This document shows, one piece after another, positions 17,642-26,763 of a stretch of DNA of 64,000 bases (the stretch's first letter is position 1; each line of letters begins with the position of its first letter). Position numbers and translations under genes: made by a program. The notes beneath the pieces are model-generated. The model was not told the origin of the DNA, ran no database searches, and saw only the letters and a program-made list of their open reading frames with translations. The stretch is from Bog-756 sp963753905 (lineage in GTDB: Bacteria > Actinomycetota > Acidimicrobiia > Acidimicrobiales > RAAP-2): assembly GCA_963753905.1 (NCBI GenBank), contig CAVWDZ010000001.1:806001-870000 (forward strand). The letters run 5' to 3'.

Positions 17642-17931
17642 TCCCTGAGCGGACCTGCATCGGGTGTCACCGGACCGGCGCGGTGGACGGCATGGTCCGG
17701 GTCGTCCGCACCGAGGACGGGTCGTTGGCCATCGGTCGGATGCTCCCGGGACGGGGGGCATGGCTGTGCGGCGAGGGTGCCGGCTGCCTCGGCCTGGCGG
17801 AGAAGCGCCGGGCCTTCGACCGGGCCTTCCGGGGCCCGGTGTCCGAGGCTTCCGTGGCGGCGCTGTACGAGGAGCTGAATCAACCGGCGGGCGAGAAGGT
17901 GGTGCCGGGCTCGGAGGGCCCGGTGCCGTGA
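17638..17931 (+). CDS. ylxR: YlxR family nucleic-acid-binding protein, apparent AUA start
   Basis: Small protein of the nusA-infB operon with the YlxR (DUF448) fold, thought to bind RNA or nucleoid targets. The hallmark PERTCIGCH begins 2-3 codons after the nusA stop, and GRGAWLCGEGAGCLGLAEKRRAFDRAFR follows as in the family (two motif pieces). No ATG, GTG or TTG exists upstream of the Cys motif in this frame back to the TGA at 17599. The first usual start, GTG 17683, would delete the motif. ATA 17638 overlaps the nusA stop as ATAG and lies 6 nt after GGGGAGGG, so it is the best placed start; 97 residues. A sequencing error or local loss of a normal start codon is the alternative. Confidence 0.8.
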   Translation: MVPERTCIGCHRTGAVDGMVRVVRTEDGSLAIGRMLPGRGAWLCGEGAGCLGLAEKRRAFDRAFRGPVSEASVAALYEELNQPAGEKVVPGSEGPVP

Positions 17932-18000
17932 TGTGCGAGGATATGGGTTCGTATGTGCCTGTAGGCATCTGCGACGTCGAAGGAAGGGCAGTCACAGCCG

Positions 18001-20889
18001 TTGCCGAAGAAGATCCGGGTCTACGAGCTCGCTCATGAGCTCGGCCTGACCAACAAGGAAGCTCTAGATCTCTGCCTGTCCCTCGGGATGGGCGTCAAGA
18101 GCCATTCGTCGTCCATCGAGGACGCGCAGGCAGACCGCGCCCGGAGGAAGGCCGATCGGGAGGGCCTCCGACGGGAGGTGCAGCCCGAGGAGCCGGCTCC
18201 CACCAAACAGGCACCGGCCAAGAAGGCGGTGGCCAAGAAGGCGACGCCGGTTGTGCCGGCGGGGGAGCCCGCACTCGACTCCCCGACCGGTGACGGCCGT
18301 TCCGTCGAGCCACCCGCTCCGGCTGCCACCCCGTCCCCACAGAAGCGCGCCGGCACCCGCCTGATCACGAGTCGGCCGGCCTCCGAGCAGCCCTCTGTCA
18401 TCGCGGCTCCTCGCCCGGCTCCACCGGTCGCGGCACCGCCCGCGCCCTCCCCGGTGGTCCCGCCGGCCCCCGCTGTGCCGCGCCCGGCACCGGCCCGTCC
18501 GGCCCCCGCCGCCGTCCAGACTCCGGCCGTGCCCGCCGCAACGCCTGCTCCGGCCACACCCGCCGCCCCCGCTGCAGCCGCACCTCCTGCGGCAGCGGCA
18601 GCCCCCGCCGCAGCGGCAGCCGCCCCTCCGACCGCCTCGCCACCCTCTTCGGCTCCGGTCCGGCCACCGACGAGTGCCTCCGGCCGGCCGATCCCGCCGC
18701 CCCCGGGCGGGCCACCCCGTTCGGTCACCGGCAAGCCCATCCCACCTCCCCCCGGGTCGGGCGGGCGGCGTCCAGGACCTGGCGCGCCCCGACCGGGTGC
18801 CCCGAGCGGGTACGCCGGTCGTCCGGGGGGTGCAGGTGCGGGCCGTCCAGGTGGACCACGCACCGGTGGGCCTCCCGGCACCTCGGGCGGCGGGTACGGC
18901 GGTCGTGCCGGAGGAGGGTCGACCGGGGGCTATGCCGGCCGTCCCGGTGGTGGTCCCGGCGCGGGCGGACCCGGAGGCCGCGGGGGCCCGGGTGTCGGTC
19001 GCGGACGACCCAACCAGCGTCGTCCACGCCGGCGCCGTCGGAACCTCGAGGAGCTCGAGCCGACCCAGCTGACCGCCTATGCGCCGTCGACCGCCCCGGT
19101 CCCGGACTCCGAGGTCATCATCGAGCGAGGCTCGACGGCGCGCGACCTCGGGCCCAAGCTCAACCGGTCGGCCGGCGACGTGGTCCGCTTCCTGTTGCTC
19201 CAGGGGGAGATGGTCACCGCCACCCAGTCGCTGACCGACGACATGATCGAGCTGTTCGCCGCCGAGCTCGGAGCCGAGGTCCGTCTCGTGGACCCCGGAG
19301 AGGAGCGCGAGGCCGAGCTGCTGGCCAAGACGTTCGAGGACGAGGAGGAGGAGGACGAGGCCGAGCTGCGGCCCCGGCCGCCCGTCGTGACCGTGATGGG
19401 CCACGTCGACCACGGCAAGACCCTGCTCCTCGACCGGATCCGCTCGACCGATGTCGTGGCCGGGGAGGCGGGGGGGATCACCCAGCACATCGGCGCCTAC
19501 CAGGTCGAATGGGAGGGGCATCCGATCACCTTCATCGACACACCGGGCCACGAGGCCTTTACCGCGATGCGTGCCCGGGGCGCCGATGTGACCGACATCG
19601 TGGTCCTGGTCGTGGCGGCAGACGACGGGGTCATGCCTCAGACCGTCGAGGCCATCGACCACGCCCGGGCGGCCGAGGTCCCGATCATCGTGGCGGTCAA
19701 CAAGATCGACCGCGAGGAGGCCGATCCGAACCGGGTCCTCCAGCAGCTGTCCGAACAGGGGCTGGTGCCGGAGGCCTGGGGCGGAGACACGATCAGCGTC
19801 GAGGTCTCGGCACTCGAGAACCTGGGGGTCGAGGATCTCCTCGAGCAGATCGTCCTGGTCGCCGAGGTCGAGGAGCTCGTGGCCACCCCCGAGGGGCGCG
19901 CGCGGGGCGTCGTCCTCGAGGCCGAGCTCGAGATCGGCCGCGGCCCGGTGGCCTCGGTCATCGTCGAGCGGGGCACCCTTCGGGTCGGCGACCCGATCGT
20001 GGCCGGCGCAGCCTGGGGAAAGGTCAAGGCCCTGGTCGACGATCACGGGGATCAGATCAAGGAGGCCCCACCGTCCACGCCGGTGCAGGTCCTCGGCTTC
20101 TCCGAGCCACCCGAGGCCGGCGACGAGTTCCGGGTGGCACCGGAGCTGGCCCAGGCCCGGACCATCGGTGAAGCCCGTGCCCACCGGTACCGGGTGGCCG
20201 GGCACGTGCCCGCCGCCACCTCTGCGCTCGGGGGGGCGAAGCTCGAGGACCTCTTCGAGCAGATCCAACGCGGCGAGACGGCCACCCTCAACCTGATCCT
20301 CAAGGCCGACGTCCGGGGCTCACTGGAAGCGGTCACCGAGAGCCTTCGCAAGCTCGAGCGCGACGACGTGAAGCTGAGCTTCGTCCACCGCGGCGTGGGC
20401 GGGATCACCGAGTCGGACGTGGAGCTCGCCCAGGCTTCGAACGCCACCATCATCGGATTCAATGTCCGCCCCGACCGACGCGCGCGGGAGATGGCGGCCA
20501 AGGTGGACGTCGAGGTCCGTACCTACGAGATCATCTACAAGCTGCTCGAGGACCTCGAAGCGGCAATGCTCGGCATGCTGTCGCCGGTGTTCGAGGAGAT
20601 CGTGACCGGTGAGGCCGAGGTCCGCCAGGTGTTCCGGATCCCGCGGGTCGGCGCGATCGCCGGCTGCTACGTTCGCGACGGCATGATCACCCGGGGCTCC
20701 AAGGTCCGCTTCCTGCGCGACGGCGCCGTCATCTGGAAGGGTTCGGTCACCTCCCTCCGGCGGTTCAAGGACGACGCCCGGGAGGTCCAGTCCGGATTCG
20801 AGTGCGGGATCGGCCTCTCCGACTACCAGGATCTCAAGGAAGGCGACATCATCGAGACCTACGAGGAGCGGGAGATCCCCCGCACCTAG
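18001..20889 (+). CDS. infB: Translation initiation factor IF-2
   Basis: GTPase that places initiator tRNA on the 30S subunit and promotes subunit joining. The 962-residue protein has a short N-terminal IF2_N segment (IRVYELAHELGLTNKEAL). A long Ala/Pro then Gly/Arg-rich linker runs to about residue 345, and a second IF2_N segment lies near 380-430. The GTPase domain follows with GHVDHGKT, DTPGHEAF and NKID, starting near residue 465. Domains II-IV follow and end in KEGDIIETYEERE. The TTG at 18001 is the likely start. The upstream GGAAGG is 12 nt or more away, so initiation may depend on coupling. Length is normal for actinobacteria. Confidence 0.97.
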   Translation: MPKKIRVYELAHELGLTNKEALDLCLSLGMGVKSHSSSIEDAQADRARRKADREGLRREVQPEEPAPTKQAPAKKAVAKKATPVVPAGEPALDSPTGDGRSVEPPAPAATPSPQKRAGTRLITSRPASEQPSVIAAPRPAPPVAAPPAPSPVVPPAPAVPRPAPARPAPAAVQTPAVPAATPAPATPAAPAAAAPPAAAAAPAAAAAAPPTASPPSSAPVRPPTSASGRPIPPPPGGPPRSVTGKPIPPPPGSGGRRPGPGAPRPGAPSGYAGRPGGAGAGRPGGPRTGGPPGTSGGGYGGRAGGGSTGGYAGRPGGGPGAGGPGGRGGPGVGRGRPNQRRPRRRRRNLEELEPTQLTAYAPSTAPVPDSEVIIERGSTARDLGPKLNRSAGDVVRFLLLQGEMVTATQSLTDDMIELFAAELGAEVRLVDPGEEREAELLAKTFEDEEEEDEAELRPRPPVVTVMGHVDHGKTLLLDRIRSTDVVAGEAGGITQHIGAYQVEWEGHPITFIDTPGHEAFTAMRARGADVTDIVVLVVAADDGVMPQTVEAIDHARAAEVPIIVAVNKIDREEADPNRVLQQLSEQGLVPEAWGGDTISVEVSALENLGVEDLLEQIVLVAEVEELVATPEGRARGVVLEAELEIGRGPVASVIVERGTLRVGDPIVAGAAWGKVKALVDDHGDQIKEAPPSTPVQVLGFSEPPEAGDEFRVAPELAQARTIGEARAHRYRVAGHVPAATSALGGAKLEDLFEQIQRGETATLNLILKADVRGSLEAVTESLRKLERDDVKLSFVHRGVGGITESDVELAQASNATIIGFNVRPDRRAREMAAKVDVEVRTYEIIYKLLEDLEAAMLGMLSPVFEEIVTGEAEVRQVFRIPRVGAIAGCYVRDGMITRGSKVRFLRDGAVIWKGSVTSLRRFKDDAREVQSGFECGIGLSDYQDLKEGDIIETYEEREIPRT

Positions 20890-20952
20890 TCGTGGCCGAC
20901 GCCCCACTGCGGGGCGGCACGTCCCGGTGATCGTGGATGGACCGGAGGAGCT

Positions 20953-21360
20953 GTGGCACGTCGTCAGGGCAACCGGGGAGCCGCCCCTTATCCGCGCTCG
21001 CTGCGGGTCAACCAGGTCCTGCGCCAGGTGGTTGCCGAGGAGCTCGAGCGTCTTGCCGATGCCGACGAACGACTGCGTCTGGTCACGGTCACCTCGGTGG
21101 ACACCGCTCCCGATCTGCGCCACGCCACCGTGTTCCTGAGCTCGCTCTCCGAGGAGGCCGCCGCGGCGCTCGACGACCGGCGGGTGCAGGTGCAGCGCGC
21201 GGTCGGGCGCCAGGTGCAGATGAAGCGGACCCCACAGCTCGCGTTCGTCCAGGACCCGGCCGTGGTGGCCGGTGGCCGGGTGGACGCCGTGCTGCGGCGG
21301 ATCCGGGAATCGGAGCTCGGGGATGCCCCGCCCGGGGAGGGACCGGTGTCAGAGGGGTGA
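20953..21360 (+). CDS. rbfA: Ribosome-binding factor A
   Basis: Cold-shock-related factor that matures the 16S rRNA 5' end in the 30S subunit. The 135-residue protein has the KH-like core with YPRSLRVNQVLRQVVAEEL, VTVTSVDTAPDLRHATVFLS and GRQVQMKRTPQLAFVQD. GTG 20953 is preceded by CGGAGGAG. It sits 63 bp after infB and overlaps truB by 4 nt (GTGA). The DHH-family nanoRNase gene that often separates rbfA and truB in actinobacteria is absent here. Confidence 0.93.
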   Translation: MARRQGNRGAAPYPRSLRVNQVLRQVVAEELERLADADERLRLVTVTSVDTAPDLRHATVFLSSLSEEAAAALDDRRVQVQRAVGRQVQMKRTPQLAFVQDPAVVAGGRVDAVLRRIRESELGDAPPGEGPVSEG

Positions 21361-22250
21361 GCGCCGCTCCGTCGGATCAGATGAACGGCCTGGTGGTGGT
21401 GGACAAGGAGGCCGGGTGGACGTCCCACGACGTGGTGGCCCGCTGCCGGCGTATCTTCGGGCAGAAGCGGGTCGGCCACGCCGGGACACTCGATCCCGAC
21501 GCCACCGGGGTCCTACTGGTCGGGCTCGGGCGGTCCACCCGGTTGCTGCGCTTCCTGACCGCGTTGCCGAAGACCTACGAGGCCGAGGTGGTCCTGGGTA
21601 CGACCACCTCCACCCTGGACGCCTCCGGCGAGGTCACCGGTACCTGGGACATGGACGGCGTCTCCTTGGCTGCGGTGCGCCAAGCGGCGCGCGGGCTGAC
21701 CGGAGCCATCGAGCAGGTACCCCCGATGGTCTCCGCGGTGAAGGTCGGTGGGCGGCGGCTCCACGCCCTCGCCCGGGAGGGCATCGAGGTCGAGCGGCAG
21801 CCGCGTCCGGTGACGGTGTACCGGTTCGAGGTCATGCCGGCGATGACCCCGGGCGTCTACCGGATCGAGGTCGAGTGTTCGTCGGGCACTTACGTCCGGG
21901 TGCTCGCAGCCGATCTGGGGGAGGCACTCGGTGGGGGAGCGCACCTGCGCAACCTCCGGCGGACCCGGATCGGGTCGTTCTCCGCCGAGGACGCCCGGCC
22001 GCTCGACGAACTGACCCCCGCGGTGGTGCTCTCCCCGGCCCAGGCCATGCGTGACCTCGACCAGGTGGTCGTGCCGCTCGACGCCCAGAAGCTGGTCGCC
22101 CGGGGACTGCCCCTCGACCGCGTACCGCTCGGCGTCTCGGGAGACGGCCCCTGGGGACTGGTCGACGACGGCCACCACCTGCTGGCGGTCTACGAAGCCA
22201 CCGAGACCGACCGGATCCGTCCGGCCGTGGTCGTCCGGGCGGCCGGCTGA
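21357..22250 (+). CDS. truB: tRNA pseudouridine(55) synthase
   Basis: Converts U55 of the tRNA T-loop to pseudouridine. The 297-residue protein has the catalytic Asp46 in GHAGTLDPDATGVLLVGLG, the KTYEAEVVLG strand, QVPPMVSAVKVGGRRLHALAR and the SSGTYVRVLAADLG region, followed by a C-terminal PUA-like segment. GTG 21357 overlaps the rbfA stop as GTGA; ATG 21381, eight codons in, is an alternative start. Last gene of the coupled infB-rbfA-truB set. Confidence 0.95.
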   Translation: MSAAPSDQMNGLVVVDKEAGWTSHDVVARCRRIFGQKRVGHAGTLDPDATGVLLVGLGRSTRLLRFLTALPKTYEAEVVLGTTTSTLDASGEVTGTWDMDGVSLAAVRQAARGLTGAIEQVPPMVSAVKVGGRRLHALAREGIEVERQPRPVTVYRFEVMPAMTPGVYRIEVECSSGTYVRVLAADLGEALGGGAHLRNLRRTRIGSFSAEDARPLDELTPAVVLSPAQAMRDLDQVVVPLDAQKLVARGLPLDRVPLGVSGDGPWGLVDDGHHLLAVYEATETDRIRPAVVVRAAG

Positions 22251-22308
22251 GCAGTCCGGCATCGATCGAGGACGCCCGGGTGCCGTCGGTGTCCTGCTGA
22301 CGCGGCAG

Positions 22309-22314
22309 TAACCT
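22309..22314 (+). promoter_or_regulatory. -10 box, probable leaderless start of ribF
   Basis: TAACCT ends 8 nt before the ribF ATG, and no Shine-Dalgarno lies between them. This fits a transcript that begins at or within 1-2 nt of the start codon. Confidence 0.4.
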
Positions 22315-22322
22315 TCCTCGCT

Positions 22323-23285
22323 ATGGAGATCGTGGTGGAGGCCGACCCGAGGACGGCCCCCCCTGGGGGATCTGCGGTGACGATCGGCGCCTATGACGGC
22401 GTCCACCTGGGACATCGCGCCCTCCTGGCCGAGCTGCGTGAGAGGGCCGAGGCGAACGGGCTGGCCACCGTCGTGGTCACCTTCGACCGGCACCCGGCCT
22501 CGGTCGTGCGGCCCGAGTCCGCTCCCAAGCTCCTCTGCGACCTCGACCAGAAGCTGGAGCTGCTCGCCTCGGCAGGGGTCGATCGGACGGTCGTGGTGCG
22601 GTTCGACGAGGAGCGGGCGAACGAGACGGCCGAGCAGTTCGTCGCCGGCGAGCTGGTCGAGGGCCTGGACGCCCGCCTGGTGGTGGTGGGGGAGGACTTC
22701 CACTTCGGCCACGGACGCAAGGGGAACGTGGCCCTCCTCAACGAGCTCGGGTCGGTTGCCGGGTTCGCGGTCGACGGCGTGGCGCTGACCTCCGAGGGCC
22801 GGGACGGCCCCGAGCCGACCGAACCGATCTCCTCGACCCGGATCCGCACGCTGGTGGCCGCAGGACGGGTGGAGGAGGCCGCCGTCCTGTTGGGGCGACC
22901 CCACCAGGTGCGGGGCCCGGTGGTGACCGGCGACCGCAGGGGCGGAGCGGAGCTCGGCTTTCCGACGGCAAACCTGGCGATCCCCGAGGCGATCTGCCTT
23001 CCCTGCGCGGGGATCTATGCCGGGTGGTACGAACGACCCGACGGGAGCAGATGGAAGGCTGCGATCTCGATCGGCCGCAGACCCACGTTCTACGGGACCG
23101 ATGGCGAGCTCATGGTCGAGGCCCACCTACTCGACTTCGCCGGGGATCTCTACGGCGAGCCGGCCCGCCTCTCGTTCGCCAGTCGTCTGCGTGACGAGCT
23201 CGCGTTCGATTCGGTGGAGGCGCTCGTCGCCCAGATGGGCCGCGACGTCGAGGTCACCCGTACCCTGCTGGCCGCAGCCGGCTGA
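22323..23285 (+). CDS. ribF: Bifunctional riboflavin kinase / FAD synthetase
   Basis: Phosphorylates riboflavin to FMN and adenylates FMN to FAD. The 320-residue protein has the N-terminal nucleotidyltransferase domain (VTIGAYDGVHLGHRALL, FDRHPASVV, EDFHFGHGRKGN, ISSTRIR). The C-terminal flavokinase domain has GRPHQVRGPVV, GFPTANL, GIYAGWY and ISIGRRPTFYG. Length is typical. ATG 22323 follows truB by 72 bp. rpsO, which commonly follows ribF in actinobacteria, is not here; the next gene is convergent. Confidence 0.96.
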   Translation: MEIVVEADPRTAPPGGSAVTIGAYDGVHLGHRALLAELRERAEANGLATVVVTFDRHPASVVRPESAPKLLCDLDQKLELLASAGVDRTVVVRFDEERANETAEQFVAGELVEGLDARLVVVGEDFHFGHGRKGNVALLNELGSVAGFAVDGVALTSEGRDGPEPTEPISSTRIRTLVAAGRVEEAAVLLGRPHQVRGPVVTGDRRGGAELGFPTANLAIPEAICLPCAGIYAGWYERPDGSRWKAAISIGRRPTFYGTDGELMVEAHLLDFAGDLYGEPARLSFASRLRDELAFDSVEALVAQMGRDVEVTRTLLAAAG

Positions 23286-23367
23286 CCGGGCACGCGGCGA
23301 AGGCCGGGGGAACCCCGAACCCACAGGGGACCCACGGTCGGAGGGACCTCGCGGACGTGGATCCCCG

Positions 23368-24195
23368 TCAGCCGTGGCGCCGAGCGCGCCAGGCGTCGGT
23401 CCGGAAGGCAACAGCCACGGTGTGAGTGCCCTCGATGCCCAATGCGCCGAGGAGCCTGCGGGCTTCGGCGAAGACCGCCTCGCGTTCCTGCACCCCCATG
23501 GTGATGACCCGGCTGAGCGTGCCCAGCAGGCCGAGGAGATCGTCGGCATCGAGGGCGATCTCCCAGGTGAAGTGCTCGTGCTCGGGTTGGTCGAACGGCA
23601 CTCCGGGTGGAATGCCGAGCACCATCGCGTCCTGTTGGTCCCAGCCCACGATCCCGGCAAGCGAGCCGGTGGCGGATCCGAGCCGGTCCGACATGAGCGC
23701 TCGCGCCTCGGTCACGAACTGACCCTCCGGATCGGGACCCGTCCAGAGGGCACCGAAGACGCCGCCGGGCGCGAGGACCCGACCCACCTCGTGCAACGTG
23801 GGGACAGGATCCATCCAGTGCCAAGAGGTCGAGGCCAGCACGGCGTCGGCCCACCCGTCGGCGAGGGGGATCGACTCGCCGGTGCCCCGGACCGCCCTCG
23901 CGGCAGGGACCTCGGAGGCGAGGACCGCCCGCATCCGATCGTCGGGCTCGACGGCCACCACCTCGGCGGCACGGCCGGTCAGGAGGCGGGTGAGGGCCCC
24001 GGTCCCTGCCCCGAGGTCGACCACCCGCTCAACGGGGCCGGGCAGGTACCAGTCGACGGCGGCCGCCGCGGGACCGGGCCGGTACCGCTCGTAGTGGGTC
24101 GCCACGGCGCCGAAGCTCCCCGCCAGGACGACCTTCTCATCGGCAGATAGGTCGGCATCGGGGATGCGGGGTGCGCGGGATCCATCGGGGGGCAC
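23368..24195 (-). CDS. Class I SAM-dependent methyltransferase, substrate unknown
   Basis: A 275-residue methyltransferase of the Methyltransf_11 type. The SAM-binding motif VVDLGAGTGALTRLL lies near residues 59-73, VVAVEPDDRMRAVL supplies the acidic motif-2 residue, and ASTSWHWMDPVPTLHEVGRVLAPGG corresponds to motifs 4-6 (two adjacent pieces). The sequence resembles ubiquinone/menaquinone-type and unclassified small-molecule methyltransferases; nothing identifies the acceptor. It lies 23 bp downstream of the acyl-CoA synthetase on the same strand. The start GTG has its own TAACCT -10 box 7 nt upstream. Confidence 0.85.
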   Translation of the reverse strand: MPPDGSRAPRIPDADLSADEKVVLAGSFGAVATHYERYRPGPAAAAVDWYLPGPVERVVDLGAGTGALTRLLTGRAAEVVAVEPDDRMRAVLASEVPAARAVRGTGESIPLADGWADAVLASTSWHWMDPVPTLHEVGRVLAPGGVFGALWTGPDPEGQFVTEARALMSDRLGSATGSLAGIVGWDQQDAMVLGIPPGVPFDQPEHEHFTWEIALDADDLLGLLGTLSRVITMGVQEREAVFAEARRLLGALGIEGTHTVAVAFRTDAWRARRHG

Positions 24196-24202
24196 CCGGC
24201 AG

Positions 24203-24208
24203 AGGTTA
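24203..24208 (-). promoter_or_regulatory. -10 box, probable leaderless start of methyltransferase gene
   Basis: Read on the minus strand, TAACCT ends 7 nt before the GTG at 24195. It lies between the preceding synthetase stop and this start, so it would act as an internal promoter. Confidence 0.35.
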
Positions 24209-24218
24209 CCGGTCCGTC

Positions 24219-26048
24219 TCAGACGGTCGAAGCGCCCCCGAGGAGTTCGTCGCGGAGCTCGCGCTTGAGCACCTTGCCCGCCGGGTTGCGTGGCAGCGGG
24301 TCGGAGCGGAACCAGAACCGGGTCGGCACATTGAAGGCGGCCAGCCGCTCGCCGACGTAACGGCCGAGCTCGTCAGCAGCAACCTCGCGGCCGGGGCGCA
24401 ACACGATCACCGCGCCCACCTCCTCGCCAAGGACCGGATCGGGGACGCCGATGACCGCGCAGTCGGCCACCGCCGGGTGCTCGTAGAGGGCGGACTCGAC
24501 CTCCACGCTGTAGATGTTCTCGCCGCCCCGGATGATCATGTCCTTTGCCCGATCGACGATGTGCACGAACCCCTCTTCGTCGATGCGGGCCACGTCCCCG
24601 GTGTGCAGCCAGCCCTTCGAAAAGGACAACGCCGTCTCCTTCGGGCGGTTCCAGTACCCGCGCACCACGTTCGGACCCTTGATCCAGAGCTCCCCCGTGC
24701 GGGACGGATCGACCTCCTGGCCCGCCGGGGGCTCGTCGCCCTCGTAGTCCTCGGGGACCACGGCCACGTCGCAGACCGGAGCCGGCGGTCCGACGCTGTC
24801 GGGCTTGCGGACATAGTCGTCACCGGCGTTCATGGTGGTCATGGCCGAGGTCTCGGTCAGCCCGTACCCGTTTCCCGGAGCGCCGGTGGGGAAGTGCTCC
24901 TTGATGCGGCGGACAAGATCGGGAGGAGCTGGCGCGCCGCCGTAGGAGATCGACTGGACCGATGAGGTGTCCCGCTTGGCGAACTCGGGTGAGTCGATGA
25001 CCTGCATGACCATGGTCGGCACGCCCCCGAAGATGGTGATCCGTTCCCGCTCGATGAGCTCGAGCGCGCGTTCCGGGTCGAAGTGGTGCATCATCACCAG
25101 CTTGCCGCCGGCGGCGGTGTTGGAGACGAGGACGGCATGGCATCCGGTGGCGTGGAAGAGCGGGACCGACAAGAGGTTGGCGTTCTGCTCGCCGGAGGCG
25201 AGATTGGCCACGTCGCCGCTGCGTCGCTTGCTGCCGACCGTTGCCACGAAGAAGAGGTTCATCAAGTTGGAGACGCTGTTGCGGTGGCTTCCGACCGCCC
25301 CCTTCGGTTGGCCGGTCGTTCCGGAGGTGTAGAAGATCGTGGCATCGTCGTCGGGGTGGAGGTCCACGGCGGGCAGAGTGGTACGAGGCGACGCAGCCTC
25401 GAGCACGTCGGCGAAGGGGATGGCCGGAAGCGGGTCGCGTCCTGTTCGGTCGAGGGGCGCGCCGCCCGCCCGCCGCCGCCCCCCTTCCGGGTCGGGTTCC
25501 TCGCAGGCGACGATCATGGCCTCGAGGTAGGGGGCGTCTTCGAGGTGAGGGGCGATCCGGTCCCGGCGCTCCTCGTCCACGAAGCCCACCTTGGAGCCCG
25601 AGTCACGGAGACCGTAGGCCAGTTCCTCGCCCACCCACCAGGCATTGAGCGGGACCACGATGGCCCCCAGCGAGATGGCGGCCCAGAAGGCCATGACCCA
25701 CTCGGGGAGGTTGCGCATGGCGATGGCCACCCGGTCGCCGCGCTCGACCCCGAACCGCTCGCTCAGGGCATGCGCCAGTGTGGCGACCGTGCGGAAGTGC
25801 TCGGCGAAGGTGACCCGCTCGTCCTCGTAGACCAGGAAGTCCGAATCGCCGTGCGCCGCGGAGAGCTCGAGGACTGCCCGGAGGGTGGGCGGGGCGGTCG
25901 TCCAGATCCGGGTGGGGATCCCCCGGATGTCCGCCTCGCCGATTTCGAACGGCTGCCCCGGACCGGTCAGTATGGCCGTCACCTCGGCCCGGCTGGGGAC
26001 GGCCGATGTCCCGTCGCTGCTCCCCGCCGGTTCATCCGGATCGGCCAT
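24219..26048 (-). CDS. AMP-forming acyl-CoA synthetase (FadD/ANL superfamily)
   Basis: Activates a carboxylic acid to its CoA thioester through an acyl-adenylate. The 609-residue protein has the ANL motifs: P-loop YTSGTTGQPKGAVGSH, the YGLTETSAMT acyl/AMP motif, WLHTGDVARIDEEGF, the hinge RAKDMIIRGGENIYSVEVE, and the catalytic Lys in NPAGKVLKREL. ATG 26048 follows a strong AGGAGG ribosome site. A central stretch around residues 200-235 is Gly/Arg/Asp-rich and slightly longer than usual. Chain length preference cannot be inferred. It runs between orn and the methyltransferase on the same strand. Confidence 0.92.
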   Translation of the reverse strand: MADPDEPAGSSDGTSAVPSRAEVTAILTGPGQPFEIGEADIRGIPTRIWTTAPPTLRAVLELSAAHGDSDFLVYEDERVTFAEHFRTVATLAHALSERFGVERGDRVAIAMRNLPEWVMAFWAAISLGAIVVPLNAWWVGEELAYGLRDSGSKVGFVDEERRDRIAPHLEDAPYLEAMIVACEEPDPEGGRRRAGGAPLDRTGRDPLPAIPFADVLEAASPRTTLPAVDLHPDDDATIFYTSGTTGQPKGAVGSHRNSVSNLMNLFFVATVGSKRRSGDVANLASGEQNANLLSVPLFHATGCHAVLVSNTAAGGKLVMMHHFDPERALELIERERITIFGGVPTMVMQVIDSPEFAKRDTSSVQSISYGGAPAPPDLVRRIKEHFPTGAPGNGYGLTETSAMTTMNAGDDYVRKPDSVGPPAPVCDVAVVPEDYEGDEPPAGQEVDPSRTGELWIKGPNVVRGYWNRPKETALSFSKGWLHTGDVARIDEEGFVHIVDRAKDMIIRGGENIYSVEVESALYEHPAVADCAVIGVPDPVLGEEVGAVIVLRPGREVAADELGRYVGERLAAFNVPTRFWFRSDPLPRNPAGKVLKRELRDELLGGASTV

Positions 26049-26100
26049 GCATCCTCCTGTCGCAATGTCGTCGTGCCACTGGTCCTCGGGTCCGTCCCGC

Positions 26101-26649
26101 CTACTCGGTCGTGTCCCGGTCGCGGAACACGGTGGCACGGTAGTACGCGAGCTCGGCGAGACTCTCCCGGATGTCGTCCATGGCCCGGTGGCCACCCGCT
26201 TTGACCGGGGCACCCGCCATCACCTCGGGGTACCAGCGGCTGGAGAGCTCCTTGATCGTGGAGACGTCGACCGACCGGTAGTGGAGGTACTCCTCGATCT
26301 CGGGGAGGTACGCGGCCAGGAACCGCCGGTCGGTGCCGATCGAGTTGCCGGCCAGCGGCACGGTTCGGGCCTTGGGTACGTGGGAGCGGATGAAGGCGAG
26401 CGTGGTCTCGCCGGCCTCCTCCAGGGTGACCGTCGAGGAGCGGACCGCTTCGAGCAGCCCGCTTCCGGTGTGCATCTCGCGGACGAAGTCGTCCATGGCC
26501 TCGAGCTCGGCGGGGGATGCCTGCACCACCAGGTCGGGGCCCTCTGCGACCACCTCGAGCGAATCGTCGGTGATGAGGGTGGCGACCTCGACGATCACAT
26601 GGCGCGTGACGTCGAGCCCGGTCATCTCGAGGTCCATCCACACCAGCAC
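26101..26649 (-). CDS. orn: Oligoribonuclease
   Basis: 3'-5' exoribonuclease that degrades 2-5 nt RNAs, including pGpG from c-di-GMP breakdown. The 182-residue protein shows the DEDDh sites: WMDLEMTGLD at the N-terminus, GNSIGTDRRFL in the middle and the final HRAMDDIRESLAEL. The GTG at 26649 puts the first strand (LVWMDLEMTG) at the very N-terminus, and a TAGCGT box lies 6 nt upstream, so the gene looks leaderless. Divergent from dut. Confidence 0.95.
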   Translation of the reverse strand: MLVWMDLEMTGLDVTRHVIVEVATLITDDSLEVVAEGPDLVVQASPAELEAMDDFVREMHTGSGLLEAVRSSTVTLEEAGETTLAFIRSHVPKARTVPLAGNSIGTDRRFLAAYLPEIEEYLHYRSVDVSTIKELSSRWYPEVMAGAPVKAGGHRAMDDIRESLAELAYYRATVFRDRDTTE

Positions 26650-26655
26650 GCGGTC

Positions 26656-26661
26656 ACGCTA
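26656..26661 (-). promoter_or_regulatory. -10 box, probable leaderless start of orn
   Basis: TAGCGT on the minus strand ends 6 nt before the GTG at 26649. There is no ribosome site. The same hexamer serves the divergent dut promoter 103 bp away. Confidence 0.45.
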
Positions 26662-26763
26662 TCGGGTGGGCGCCGGACCTCCAAGACGACCCTCGCCGAG
26701 GTACGGGATCGTGCCAGGCCGGGATGCCTCGCGCCGGCACCTGCACAGGGCGGTGCAGGACGG

